NCBI RefSeq assembly: GCF_021155765.1
Contig: NC_060106.1
Span: 19,494,031 to 19,558,030 of the forward strand
Length of the DNA: 64,000 nucleotides
Direction: 5' to 3'
From: Diprion similis
Lineage: Eukaryota; Arthropoda; Insecta; Hymenoptera; Diprionidae
The notes under the pieces are model-generated. The model was not told the DNA's origin and searched no databases. It saw only the letters and a program-made list of their open reading frames with translations. Made by a program: the position numbers and the translations under genes. This document shows positions 1 to 11,088 of this stretch, piece after piece; positions within the stretch are counted from its first letter, which is position 1, and each line of letters opens with the position of its first letter.

Positions 1-2667
1 GAGAGGGAAAGTAAAAAGTTACCGTATTCCGGACTTGGGGAAGGATTGCAGGTCAAAGAACCTCACAGTTATGTCTCTAAGGACCAGGACCCGAACCCTG
101 TCATCCAAGTATATTATACGTATTACAAATTTAATTGGTACTCTAACCACGAGAGCTTAAAAGCAACCACTTCGAAGTCTCGGCACAATCTAATCTACCA
201 CAGGAACAAAACTCGGACAATGAGATCCTCTCGCAAAAAGCATCCAGATCCCAGCTGAAATTTCATACGATTTTGGCTAGCAAGGACGAGCATATTCGTA
301 CCTTGCAGAAACTTGTAAACGGCCAAAGAGAGCAGCTGTATCATTTCCTCAACATGTCTATGAAGAAGGAAACTTTACTTAAGTTAAAAAAGACCGTAAG
401 GATCTTCGTCCCGAATCTTTATTACTGGAATGTTTTACTTTCAGGGTTACTATCGACGTTTTGGATAATTTTTTTCATTGTAGTGTCGAGAGACAGAGGC
501 ACTAAGTCAAAATGAAAACATGTGCATGGCACTGGACAAGTTCAAATACGAAAACAATTTGCCCACTGAACAAACTATGGTTCGGAAAGACGTGTCCAGA
601 ACTTTGCTGAAATTGGAAAGACTCATGAGACATCAGGTGCGACGTGAATTTGCTTCTTATAGAAGCACGATTTCGGTCGAACGTAACCCTGCAGTTTTGA
701 AATTTTGTGTTTAGGTAAGGCTTGTGAAAGGTATGGAATTGGGCGTCATTGACGAAGATCTCGAAGGCACGAGTAACTCCGTTCAGATCAGCTGTATTCG
801 TCGTGAGAACGAGGTAAGATGCAGGAGTGTGCAGTCGTTGAAACCCTTTCACTATTTCTGGGACGTTCGGTTTACCTTCGGTCAATGGTCCGGTTTTTGA
901 ATATACAATGAAAAGCAAACTTGACTGCAGTTCACAGACGTTCAAAGGTTGTCAAAAGGCACGAAAAATATTCAACGCAAAATACGAATGCTGAAGATTC
1001 AGTTAAAGAAGTTGGCTTTGATCGAAGAAGAGCGGATCGATTTGGTAGAACGTGTTTACTCCATTCCATCCGATCAACGACAGTATTATGCTCACCTGGC
1101 GGTGATTGAGCGAGAGAAAAGTCAGCTTCTATGTGAAATCGACAAGCTTAGAGAAAATTATAGAAACCTAAAGCAGAAGTGTTGCTTGCTAGAAGGAACT
1201 GACGTGGGCCTAAGCGGAAATAACGATGGCAAGGTGCTGGTGCTCAGCCAGATTTTCCAATAACTTTCGCTCGTAATAAACACGCTTCAAACATCTAAAA
1301 AAAAAATTTCAGATCGAAGGTATTGACCTGAACACAATGAAGACTGGTTCGAAAACGCACTTGAAAACGTCCCTGGTCGCAATGACGAAAGATGAGAAAG
1401 GGAAATTGAGCTCGGATTCCGTCAAGTTGTACAATGAAAACGCAGGTTTACTTCCCGAGCTACATTACGTTTATTGGCATTGAGCACATTGACGTTATTT
1501 TTTAGAAATGGCCGAACGGCTGAAGAACTTCGATAACCTAAAACGGGAGCGTGACGATTTGAAACGCGAAATCGAAGTACTGGTGGAGAATTGTCTTCGG
1601 CTTCAGGGCGAAGTCAAAGCGCTTCGTATGGCCAGCCGATCGGATGATCTACTCGAGCAACTTCGTCAGGCTTGTTTGGAAAGAGAACAGCTCAGAACGA
1701 AGCTCGATCGACTGACGAAGGAGGGTCCGGGTGTTTTGAGAATTTGCGGTGAAACGGCGAGCAAAGTTGCCGAAGAAAGAGACCAGCTTCGACTTAAGGT
1801 TCTGCCGAACTTCTCAGCTTGTGGAAACATCACGAGACCATTCCACCTTCGACTTTTTCAGCTTGCCGAGTATCTGACTATGGAAGAAGACGTCAAGTCA
1901 TTGCGTTTCAAGGCCAGCCAGGCTGAAGCCTGTCGCGTCGAAGTGGAGAGATTAAAAGTGGTGGTTGCGGAACTTGAAGAAGTAAAAGCAGCGCACATAG
2001 CTTTGCTGGACAAGAATGGAAGTAATCCCAACTTAGTCAGTCCCCTTGACAGAGACATGTACAGAAATATGTCGAAGCAATTACAGCATCTGAGGGAAGC
2101 AGAAAAGCAGAGAGAGTGGTTGGTTCTCGAAGTGAGTGTGAATGTCTGTAATAAGAATTGCAGGAATTGCGTAATTGGTCCGGTTTTTGGAAAATGATTC
2201 ACATCATACTCACCGTCTTCCTCTAGATATCTAGATACAAATACGCTCTTCTGAGACAAGAAGAGGAGGTCAAAGACTTGGTCGATACCGTCGACAAATT
2301 GATGGACCACATAAAGACTCTCAGAATCAACTCGACTGTAAATCCTGCGGAAGGGACTCCCGATGGACCGGAAGTAATCGCAGTATTGAACGCTGAGGAG
2401 GAAAAACGGCTCGATATGATTCGAAACAGAATATGCCATGATACTTTAAAAACTGCGCCGCCGCCGCAGGAAGAAACGTTCTCGGAAAGCACTCCTGAAA
2501 AAACTACCTTCATTAATTCTTTGAAGGTAATATTAGAACAACACTCACTGTCATGGTAAACTCGTTGCTTGATTACATGACTACAAGATTATACTCTCGT
2601 CGTAATTTTTAATTTTCAGTCTTTCCTGGGATTGGATAATAGCTCGACACTTCCTCGGGTTGTTTAA
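1..2667 (+). CDS. Unrecognised coiled-coil protein, 3' part (5' end outside window)
   Basis: I do not recognise the family. Inferred exons are 1-108, 204-395, 484-636, 715-813, 931-1233, 1313-1445, 1506-1798, 1862-2131, 2227-2526 and 2620-2667; all have GT-AG borders and consistent phases, giving about 632 visible residues before TAA at 2665-2667. The protein is almost entirely charged heptad-like coiled coil rich in Glu, Lys, Leu and Arg (for example KIRMLKIQLKKLALIEEERI and ERDDLKREIEVLVENCLRLQ), with a short non-coiled C-terminus ending LPRVV. No enzyme motif, signal peptide or membrane segment is visible. It is convergent with CFAP210, whose stop lies 314 bases away. A centrosomal, ciliary or cytoskeletal scaffold role is only a guess from the coiled coil. 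The exact border of the first exon (donor GTATAT after 108) is the weakest part; the 63-base intron 1799-1861 is in frame and stop-free, so it might be retained. Confidence 0.75.
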
Positions 2668-2980
2668 CTTTGGGCTATAAGTTGTTAACTGAAACAAGTT
2701 CGAAGCAATGAAGTCATACACATAATACAGTGGATTGCATCAATGTAATGTTTTTTGTTCTATATACATTTGATACTTTTTTTTTCGCACATCAACTTGA
2801 GGTCAATAAATTTACTACTGTGCTGTGCTAGTGGAACCCTCTCCATGGACTTACTGTCTTTCTTTCGCGATGGTATAAAAGTTCGAATACCCACGAAACG
2901 TTGAAATACAAACAGGATATCAGATATAAAAAACATATATTTATACAAGAGACGTAAGGATCTTATACAGAGCCACAAAT

Positions 2981-5592
2981 TCATATGTAAACAACTTCAT
3001 GTTCCGGAACTGGAGCAGAGCAAACGGGCATACGTTTCCTTGGTTTTCTTGCTGGTGCCAAAACATTATTTTCGTCACAAGGTTTCCTTGGGAATAGTCC
3101 GTTTTCTATCTTGAATTTCTGTAACAATAACAAGGTTGCGAGTCTTGATTTTCCGCGGAAGAATAACTGATTGGTTAATATTTGCAAAAATTGAAGCAAG
3201 GTAGCCAACCTCGATTGTTTTGAGTATAGGAAACAGCGGTCTAACGCCTTTGGATTCGTCCAGGATTTGCTGACCGTATTCCAGTACTTTTTTATTAGTT
3301 CTTTCGACGATTGCCACTGCAGAATTTTCGTCATTCTCATATCGCTTTTCACGGTTTCGTTTCTCCTCGTTCTCAGACTATACAGTTAAAATGAAGAATC
3401 AATCAAGACGGACGATTTTTGCATCTAATCTACAGTCAATTCTTAAAACATTCTCACCATCTGCTGTCGCAGGTCTCTCGCAGTGGCCATTTTCTGTTCC
3501 CACTCTCGTTTGCGTTCGTTAATTTCAAATTCTTTGTTATATTCGTCCCTCTTCAGTCTCTGCAGGGTTTCCCAGTTATTAAGCTCCTTCGTCTCGTGAT
3601 CTCGTTTTCGCTTTTCATTCGCAGCCTCTTCGCCGAGTCTTATGCATTCCATTTTCAGCTCCAGTGCTCTCTGCTTTTTAGTCTCAATCATCGCCAATTC
3701 TTTGGCTTCGATCTCTTGCTGGGCTTGACGCATCAGCTCATCCTCGTTGTCCAACCGTTTTTTCCACGTTGCAGCGGCGAACTTTTTTCCTGAGAAATAG
3801 ATCCCAGTCACAGATTATTGCTCCGGAAAAATTTCCTTTCGCAAAAACTCACCCAAATACTCAGCGTGGTGCGTTTTGGCCTGCAGTTCTTCCTGTGCCT
3901 TAATTTTCCTCATTTGGGCGATCCGCCTTTTTGATCTCTCGAATATCTCGATGGCTCGCTCGCAAAATTCGTTCTCACGCTTCGACTCGATTTCGAATTT
4001 TTCCTTCTCTCTAATAGCGTCCGTCACTAACTTCTTCAGTTCGTTTTTGCGGTTCAGCGTCTGAAAACCAGAGAATAACGTTGGCTTTGGATGATAAAGT
4101 GTTCACAGACCGGAGGTCTGAAACATGTAATTAATGTAATTATAATTAACTTCCACCTGTTCATCCTCGCATTCTTTTATCTCTCTTATCTCTCGGGCCA
4201 TATTGATCAGATCTTGTCTTCCCATCAAGTATTCCTCTCTTTCAGCCCGTTTCAAATTATTTCTGTTATCGTCGATTCTAAAAGCGAGTTTGTAATTGAA
4301 AAACAAAATTCCTCGCGTAGTATTATTTAAAATTTTTTATTTTAAATGAAAATTTTTACACCTAATAGTGTTTAAGAAACTATTTATCTCGGTAAGTTTC
4401 CCACACACATTGTATTTAACAATAAGTTAACTACATGGCGTGTGTAATTTTTTCTGGTTTCGATAAAATGAAGATAAAATAAAATAAATATATCCAAGTC
4501 AATAATATTACCGCTCAAATTGGCAATTTGTCATTGCATTTGATTCTATTCTCACTGATAATAAATTGTATTCGACTAAAAATAGCGAATGATTACTGTT
4601 TCTTAAGCTCTTCTCCGTAAGCTCTGTTTTTCTTCTCCCTTTCGGCGGCCTTCCGAAGCTCTGCTTCCTCGAAGGCTTCAGCCTCCTGTTTCAGGATTTT
4701 CGCATACTCCTTTTCCTGCTCTTCGTCGACACCTTCAAGAGTTTTCTCAAACGCAATTTGGGCATCTCGCTCCCTAAAACACTTTGCAAAATTGCGACAA
4801 AGACAGATAAAATCGGTTGTTTAAAATTTTGTGGCCCCTTTGGAAAAAAAGGGGGGGGGGGGGGGCGTTCTACCTCGGAAGTAAGAAGAGCCCCGTTAAG
4901 CAGCCTGCACAGAGGCTTTTTGTAGAGCAACAACCGCCTCGCTTCTTCGACAATTTTTGCCCTTTCCGCCGAATTTTGCTCGGCAATTTCCTTGGCGAAT
5001 TGCGCGCGAATTTCGTCTTCCTGTTTTCTCTTGGCCAGAAGCTCGGCCTTCCTACGATTCTTGACGTTCTGTCGTATCGACGTAGGGATAGCAAATGTTG
5101 GTCGATTACTAATTATTCTATTAATTAGTAATGTTATTAATAATTATATTGATTCTCATGTGAGTAACAACCGAGTTTTCCCCGCGTCATTAAGAAGAAT
5201 CGACAGAACCCCGGGGTGATTGTAAACTACGTGAAGGTAATTTTAGCTAGGTACCTAACATACCTCGTTAGTGTTGTCCCAATGCTTGGACATTTCGTAG
5301 GTTGCCTTCCTAATTGCGGCCAGCTTAGCTCTCTCCTTTTCAGCTACGACCGTCATTCTTTCGGATTCATTCGTGTAGTCGACGAGCCTCTTGTACTCGC
5401 TCCGGGGTGCGATAAGCATCAGCTTTCTCTCGGAGATCTTTAACGGTAAGAATTTGCGTTGCAAAGCTAGGAAACTCGGAGATAAAGAATTTTCCCGCTT
5501 TATCTCACCTTCGTGTTACTCAGCTTTTGACCAGGCTCCAGGTAGTAGCTTGTCCTTATTTTCGATTGAACTTGCTGATTTTTTTGCACCAT
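2981..5592 (-). CDS. CFAP210: Cilia- and flagella-associated protein 210 (CCDC173), trichohyalin/plectin-homology coiled coil
   Basis: Nine exons, in transcript order: 5592-5509, 5437-5264, 5068-4874, 4781-4597, 4277-4151, 4060-3853, 3789-3458, 3377-3210 and 3118-2981. They give 536 residues, close to the roughly 550 of vertebrate CFAP210. In that family the protein is a microtubule inner protein of axonemal doublets. Diagnostic is the block ALLTSE-CFR-ERDAQIAF (residues about 146-162), which matches the vertebrate ALLLTEVLKERDAQIEF block in spacing; SKHWDNTNE matches the family's 'K.W.NTI' segment. The rest is a long single alpha-helix or coiled coil rich in Glu, Lys and Arg, with a basic, Pro-rich tail ending VVYI. 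The start is the ATG giving MVQKNQQ; an in-frame upstream ATG at 5682 would add 30 residues. The exon 3 donor (GTAGAA) is followed within a few bases by a long C run (G run on the plus strand). Expression in sperm or chordotonal neurons is expected from the family, not shown here. Confidence 0.87.
4851..4865. repeat. G homopolymer in CFAP210 intron 3
   Basis: About 15 consecutive G bases on the plus strand (C on the transcribed sense strand) start a few bases inside the 91-base third intron of CFAP210. Its length is likely to be polymorphic or mis-sequenced. Confidence 0.85.
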
Positions 5593-6973
5593 CTTGTAGC
5601 GTCGACGATTTGCGACGTAAACCAGGTGTCGACGAGGTTGGAAAAAACGTTGGATTCCGATCGCTTTATATCTTAATCGCAATACCGGATCAGAAGGAAA
5701 CGAACATTGCTACGCTTCTTAAAGGCGAGCGGAAACATGGCGAGGCAATGAATCGAATCGTTGAACGTCTCCCAGTTGCCGTTAGAGATGCCCAGAAGTT
5801 GTTGAATCGATATCATAAACTGAATGATATGACTGAGTATCAAGTGATAACTACGTAGTCGATATTAAGCAATTCATGTTGTAAATTGAAAAAATGGTTT
5901 TGCTATCCTTCGGCTTATTTCGACTCATCGCTGAGAATTGAAATTGAGAATTCGTGCTAAAGAATGAATTTGTAAAAACGAATCGTAACCATGGATGTCA
6001 CGAAAATTCGTATTTCACGAATTACGCGTCATGTTTTATGATCATTGTAATCAATATATTAAGTCAGTTTGCTCTCCCGAGTTCTGAATGTTGAAAACTA
6101 CGACATAGCTGCGTATACTTATGCATTTGAAAATATACATAGGACGATTAGATAATATTGTATTTTTCTTCGAGCCATCCGGTTTTAGACCACTTTCCCC
6201 TACTCAAATTACCTTATTACATCACGCACTTAAACTTAATGGCTGCTAACTATTTAGCCTTCATCGATAGCTGACGCTGAGCTTGACATAATTATACAAA
6301 AGAAAAAAAAGAAATAATTAATGAATAAATAAAAATCATGTCACAGGTAATGAATATAGTAGAATAATTGTTTAAACATTTATTGGTAATTAACCGGAGG
6401 AAACTGAAGTCGATTTTAGAAAATCAACCTTCTGGGTTAACGAAACAAAATGGAATGACAAAAACATAATAATGCTGTCGTAAATGAAAAATCGGACATT
6501 TCGCACCTAATCCCATGGTTATGTGTGGATTTCCCTCACTGCCAATTATCTATGCGTACAAATACGTATATATATATATATACATGTACATTCGAACACC
6601 GTAATTTTTTCCCCTCCACGATTGGCCCACGAGAAGGTTGTATTATAGGTATATGTACCGGCAGATTGTTCAGTGATTGTTGGTCCGCTTGTTAGTATTT
6701 TAGGAGAATTCAGAGCTAGTAAGTCTGCAGGATAAACGACATTTTAACTGTCTCGTTCATTTTCACGAGTGTTCGGTAGGTTCGTGCAGGTAGTTAAACG
6801 AAAGAGTCAACACGACGTCAAGTCCGCAGGAAGGACGGTCTTTAGTCGCTAACGAAACCTTGCTTCGCGTCGACCCGGTGAGAAAGCTCTTCCTTGTTTG
6901 AAAATAACTGTGCCAAATCAAGTATTAGGCAGATGAGTAGCGGCACGGCATAATCGTAAAGTGAATAACGAAA
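5593..6973. other. Spacer between CFAP210 and the first FLVCR-like gene (divergent 5' ends)
   Basis: This AT-rich stretch separates two divergently oriented genes, so both promoters should lie here. No gene model could be supported. There is a short TA run near 6568-6584 and a purine-rich low-complexity segment near 6298-6335. 5' UTRs or non-coding first exons of either gene could be here but cannot be placed from sequence alone. Confidence 0.6.
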
Positions 6974-9784
6974 ATGGTGGCAGCGATAAACGACGGTTTC
7001 GCGAGTGCTCCGGAAGTGATAACAGTGCAGGAAAATGATTTTCGAATGTCGGCTGTACTCGAGAGCGAAAAAAGGTTGGGTGAAGACGGGGAGAAAACCG
7101 GGTCCGAAGCTGAAATTAAAGTTTACCAACGCCGTTGGCTTCAGCTGGGCCTGTTTTTCGTCTACGGTGCATCAAACAACATGCATTGGATACAGTTCAC
7201 TATCATTGGAAATTTAATATCTAAGTAAGCATTAATGAGTAATTGTTAGGCTGGTCGTTGAATGGCAGATCATGTCGGACGGTGATAAATCGGTTCGAAT
7301 TGTAGAAAAAAAATTTCTCTTTCATTTTTCCAACCCTTAGTCTCCCTGTCGATCGTATATTTCCCACGAGTTGTGGTTATTTTAATTTAGTATATTATTT
7401 TTTAATCATTTCTCAAGCTATACATCGTCGTATTTTATACATTTTTTTAAATATTCGTTGAATTTCGAAACGTTGTTGGTTTCGATTCTATAGGAAAAAG
7501 TTGTGTTAAGCACTTTTTTATATTTAAATCCGATCTACGAAAATCCAATATTGAAATCCCCCCCATAAAAAAAAAAAAAAAAAAAAAAAAAACATTTAAC
7601 GACCACCCTAGTAATTACATACCTATCCAAATATATTTAAATACTATGTGACGAATGGAGAATTATATTTTTTTTTCCTTTTCTCAATGCTTTGGGCAAT
7701 GTAATTAAACTTCCTCTCTTACCTACAACCGAATCCCGGTAAATACTGTACTTTATATCTACAAAGTTTAATGATATCGTAACCAAAAGGTTGCGGTCGG
7801 TAAAATTCGTGAAAGAGGTGTTAAGTTATTCTGAAAAAACAAAAACAAAAAAGAAAAACACACACACACACACACACACACACTGTGTATTTTCTCACTT
7901 CTCCATTCGTACACATATATTATGATTAACGCATAATCGTGAATAGAAACGTTGTGAATGTATAATACGCAGGTACTACGGCGTGTCACCAATAGCCGTA
8001 GATTGGACCTCGACGATTTTTCACGTGATGTACGTAGCCTTGATGCTCCCAGCTTCCTATGTGATGGACCGAGTCGGTCTGCGATGGGCCTGCCTGATCG
8101 GTTCGCTAGGGATCTCGATCGGTTCATGGATAAAATTTTTCTCCGCTTCGCCGGACCGTTTCGTGGTCGCCTTCGTCGGTCAAACCATCGTCGCATCCGC
8201 CCAGGTTTTCGTCTCGACCGGCCCGGTCAGATTGTCGGCCCTTTGGTTTGGGACCAACCAAGTTGCAACTGCGACGTCGATAGGCTGCTTTGGCCCCTTG
8301 ATGGGCATCAGCACGCTCTTCCTGATCGCACCGATGATCGTGAGGGACCACGAGAACATAGAAGATATCGGGAACGACCTGACCCTGCTTTTCTTGGGAA
8401 TGGCAATCCTCTCGACGATCGTCACAGTTGCGTTATTCTTCTGTGAGTATAGCCTTGCCGAGGCACATGATGGTGATATCAGCTATCCGCATTCGTAATT
8501 TGCTTATACCACGGTCCACCTGTTTACATCATATTATTATACCTCATATACATATTCCTGCATTAATAATTTATGACTTACAGTTTTTCAGGATGAACCG
8601 CGTCTGCCGCCGAGTGAGGCAAGAGCCCTTCAGAAGGCCAACAGCGAAGCCGAGACTGGACAATTCTGGGCAACGTTGAAAAGAATTCTCAGCAACAAGA
8701 GTTTTCTCATGCTTTGGAACTCGTACGGCATTAGCGGCGGGGTTTTAGACATGATATCCGCCCTGGTTAATCCGTTTTTGTTTGGTCATTTCGAGGTAAC
8801 TTTAAATTATGAATTCAACAATTTTTGTAATTCTACAAGGTGTAGGGTAAGTATAATTAATCATGAAATGTCTGGCCCGATGTGCTACGACTTCTGGTCT
8901 GAGATAAACTTGCATTGGTCACCAGAAGTTTGTGTTTCGAATGCCATTCAAAAGATATATTTAACAATTTGAACCCGATACCTATTTCATGCGAGGAAAA
9001 AAAAAAATTACCTTATCTCATGGTGGAAATATAATCTTCGTTACTTAGAACTGGGAAAAAGATGCAGGTTGGCTCGGGCTGATAATGTGGTTCACAGGAA
9101 GTTTCGCCTCGATAATATTTGGGATAATATTGGACAAGACGAAAAAGTTCAAGTAAGTATATACATATATATAAGGTGGATAAGTTTGAGCAAGAGATTC
9201 GACGGTTTTGTAAATGAAATGAAACGTACTGCACTTACCAACGGGCGGTTATAACGTTTGCAGAGCACTCAACATCTTCATCTACGCTTTTACTCTCGTC
9301 GGTGAAATCCTATTCGCTGTTGGACTTTTGATGGAAATCAGATGGCTGGTATACGTCGCTATTACAGTCTTGGGGTAATTGATTTGTCTGTGTTAATTCC
9401 GGCATGCGATAAGAATAGGTTTTTAAATTTCATATTAATTATGACTCTAGGGTATTCGGCGTCACCTATGGAAGCATCGGGTTTGAACTGGCTGCCGAAA
9501 GCACTTATCCGGAACCGGAGAATGTGACATCTGGACTGCTCAGAGTGGCGAACCAGTTATACGGCGCGATAATGGTCGTTATTGCCGGTGTTTTATTGCG
9601 GACTTACGGAGACGTTGTAGCACATGGTTGTGTTATCATTATTGTTGGCGTAGGCTTAGTGCTGGTTCTATTCGTTAAGACCGATCTTAAACGGCTAAAT
9701 GCCAAGGAACACTGCCATGCTAAGCGCAATCACGTCACGGGGTCGAAAATTGTCGAGCCCGAGACTGTCCAGACAAAATTGTGA
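6974..9784 (+). CDS. FLVCR-family major facilitator transporter, copy 1
   Basis: Six exons, 6974-7224, 7973-8442, 8584-8795, 9049-9152, 9264-9374 and 9451-9784, encode 493 residues, a typical 12-helix MFS length. Family signatures are QRRWLQLGLFFVYG at the first helix, HWIQFTIIGN, YYGVS, the MFS loop MDRVGLRWACLIGS, SAQVFVSTGPVR, ALWFG, a QDEPRLPPS segment in the central loop, KDAGWLGLIMW, and GFELAAESTYPEPE in the C-terminal half. Vertebrate FLVCR1/2 act as choline/ethanolamine (formerly haem) carriers at the plasma membrane or other membranes; the Trp in HWIQ and the Gln in AQVF align with residues in the vertebrate choline pocket. Substrate here is inferred only. The second copy downstream has the same exon lengths and phases. 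A candidate poly(A) signal AATAAA lies at 10188-10193. The first intron holds a CA microsatellite and a poly(A) tract. Confidence 0.88.
7858..7884. repeat. (CA)n microsatellite in FLVCR-like copy 1 intron 1
   Basis: About 13 CA units directly follow an A-rich stretch in the first intron, roughly 90 bases before the exon 2 acceptor. Confidence 0.9.
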
Positions 9785-11088
9785 AGGGTGGAAGTGTGCT
9801 GGTTAAATTTTCTGCCAGTTTTCTATTTTTTGTAAAGAAACGCGTGCCGATGGATACGTGCTCGGTTTACATATCATACCATGACACTCCTATCCTCAAT
9901 GTTGCAGCTAATTGTAAGAATAATTAGCCCACACCTCAGACTTGCAGTATAATAATTATCTGCAACGGCTCTCCATTATTGGCCGCTGTCTCATCCGAAG
10001 CAGCAGCACGGAATTCTGCAGATTTTATTTTAACAAAAGTTTATATCGCTCTTCTTCCGAGACATGCCAGTTTGGAATTTTCGCAGAAGCTATGATACCT
10101 ATTTTCAATCGATTGGGAAGATACCTGCGCCAACAATGAACTCTATAGCATTTGTGAAACTTTGACGTGTTAAATGAATTTAAACTCAATAAAACAACGA
10201 CAAAACCGTGATTACTTTGCTCAAAGATAACAGCAGCTCGCGGTAGCGAGTGAGTAAATTTAGATAAGATTTAGTGAATTTAGATAAAATTTTGGTATAT
10301 TTTTCAAACGGAGGTGGTTGTACAAAGTTTAAAACTAATCATAATTTTACGTGCCAATGTTTGCTTCTACATCTTATGATATACCTAATTTCGTAATTCG
10401 ACAACTGTACTTGCTCTGAATTTCCGAAATTAACAAAAACTCTGAGAAAAAACGCATATCAGATGGGAAAAAAACAAAACAAAACAATAAAAAAAAAAAA
10501 AAAAAAACGAACAAATATCGGGTGATAAAAATTGGAAATAAAAATCTTTCGAAGTCATATATTAGACTGTGAGTTTCTGATTTCATGTACAATCACTGTC
10601 CCGTATTCTACATTATTTATTACCTGCGTTTAAAAATAAATTCGAACCTATCCTGATCTGGATTCGCAAGACTGTATCAGAAGCGTTTTTTTTTTTTTAA
10701 CTCTACAGCTATTTCACACGTGGTGAATTTCTGAGTGACCTTGAGGTTTCCATTCTGCACAAAACACCTTAAAGATGTTATCGTAAATGACATCTGAATA
10801 AAGCGCTGAGTAAACCACACCTGTCTTCTCTCAACTTTTTAATCTTCTTTACTTTTCGACGCTTGATAAACTGTCTTCAACAATCGCTTCTGCAGAAGCG
10901 TTGCGATTCCGGTGTTGCTACTTTGAAATTAACTCTCAGTCAAGAAGCGTCGACAAGAAACAAGTTTACTCGGATGAAAAAGTCGAGACGAACAAAATCT
11001 ATCCTATAATATTCTGTAAAATCGTCGTTGAAGCTTATATCTTTTTTTAAAATCATTGCCGAGTATCATCTCATCAAGTTGAAAGAAG
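9785..11088. other. 3' UTR of FLVCR-like copy 1 and spacer to copy 2
   Basis: Contains the probable 3' UTR of copy 1, with AATAAA at 10188-10193, then A- and T-homopolymers (near 10489-10507 and 10687-10699), then the presumed promoter and 5' UTR of copy 2. No independent gene is supported. Confidence 0.6.

Noticed and set aside
502-945. 147-codon open frame on the minus strand
   Set aside because: It overlaps two well-phased plus-strand exons of the coiled-coil gene (484-636, 715-813) and has no recognisable domain.
7768-8196. 142-codon minus-strand frame with CA-repeat-encoded residues
   Set aside because: Shadow of FLVCR-like exon 2 and of the CA microsatellite; composition is Arg-rich and repeat-like.
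9942-10139. 65-codon frame downstream of FLVCR-like copy 1
   Set aside because: Lies in the probable 3' UTR before the AATAAA signal, with no family likeness.
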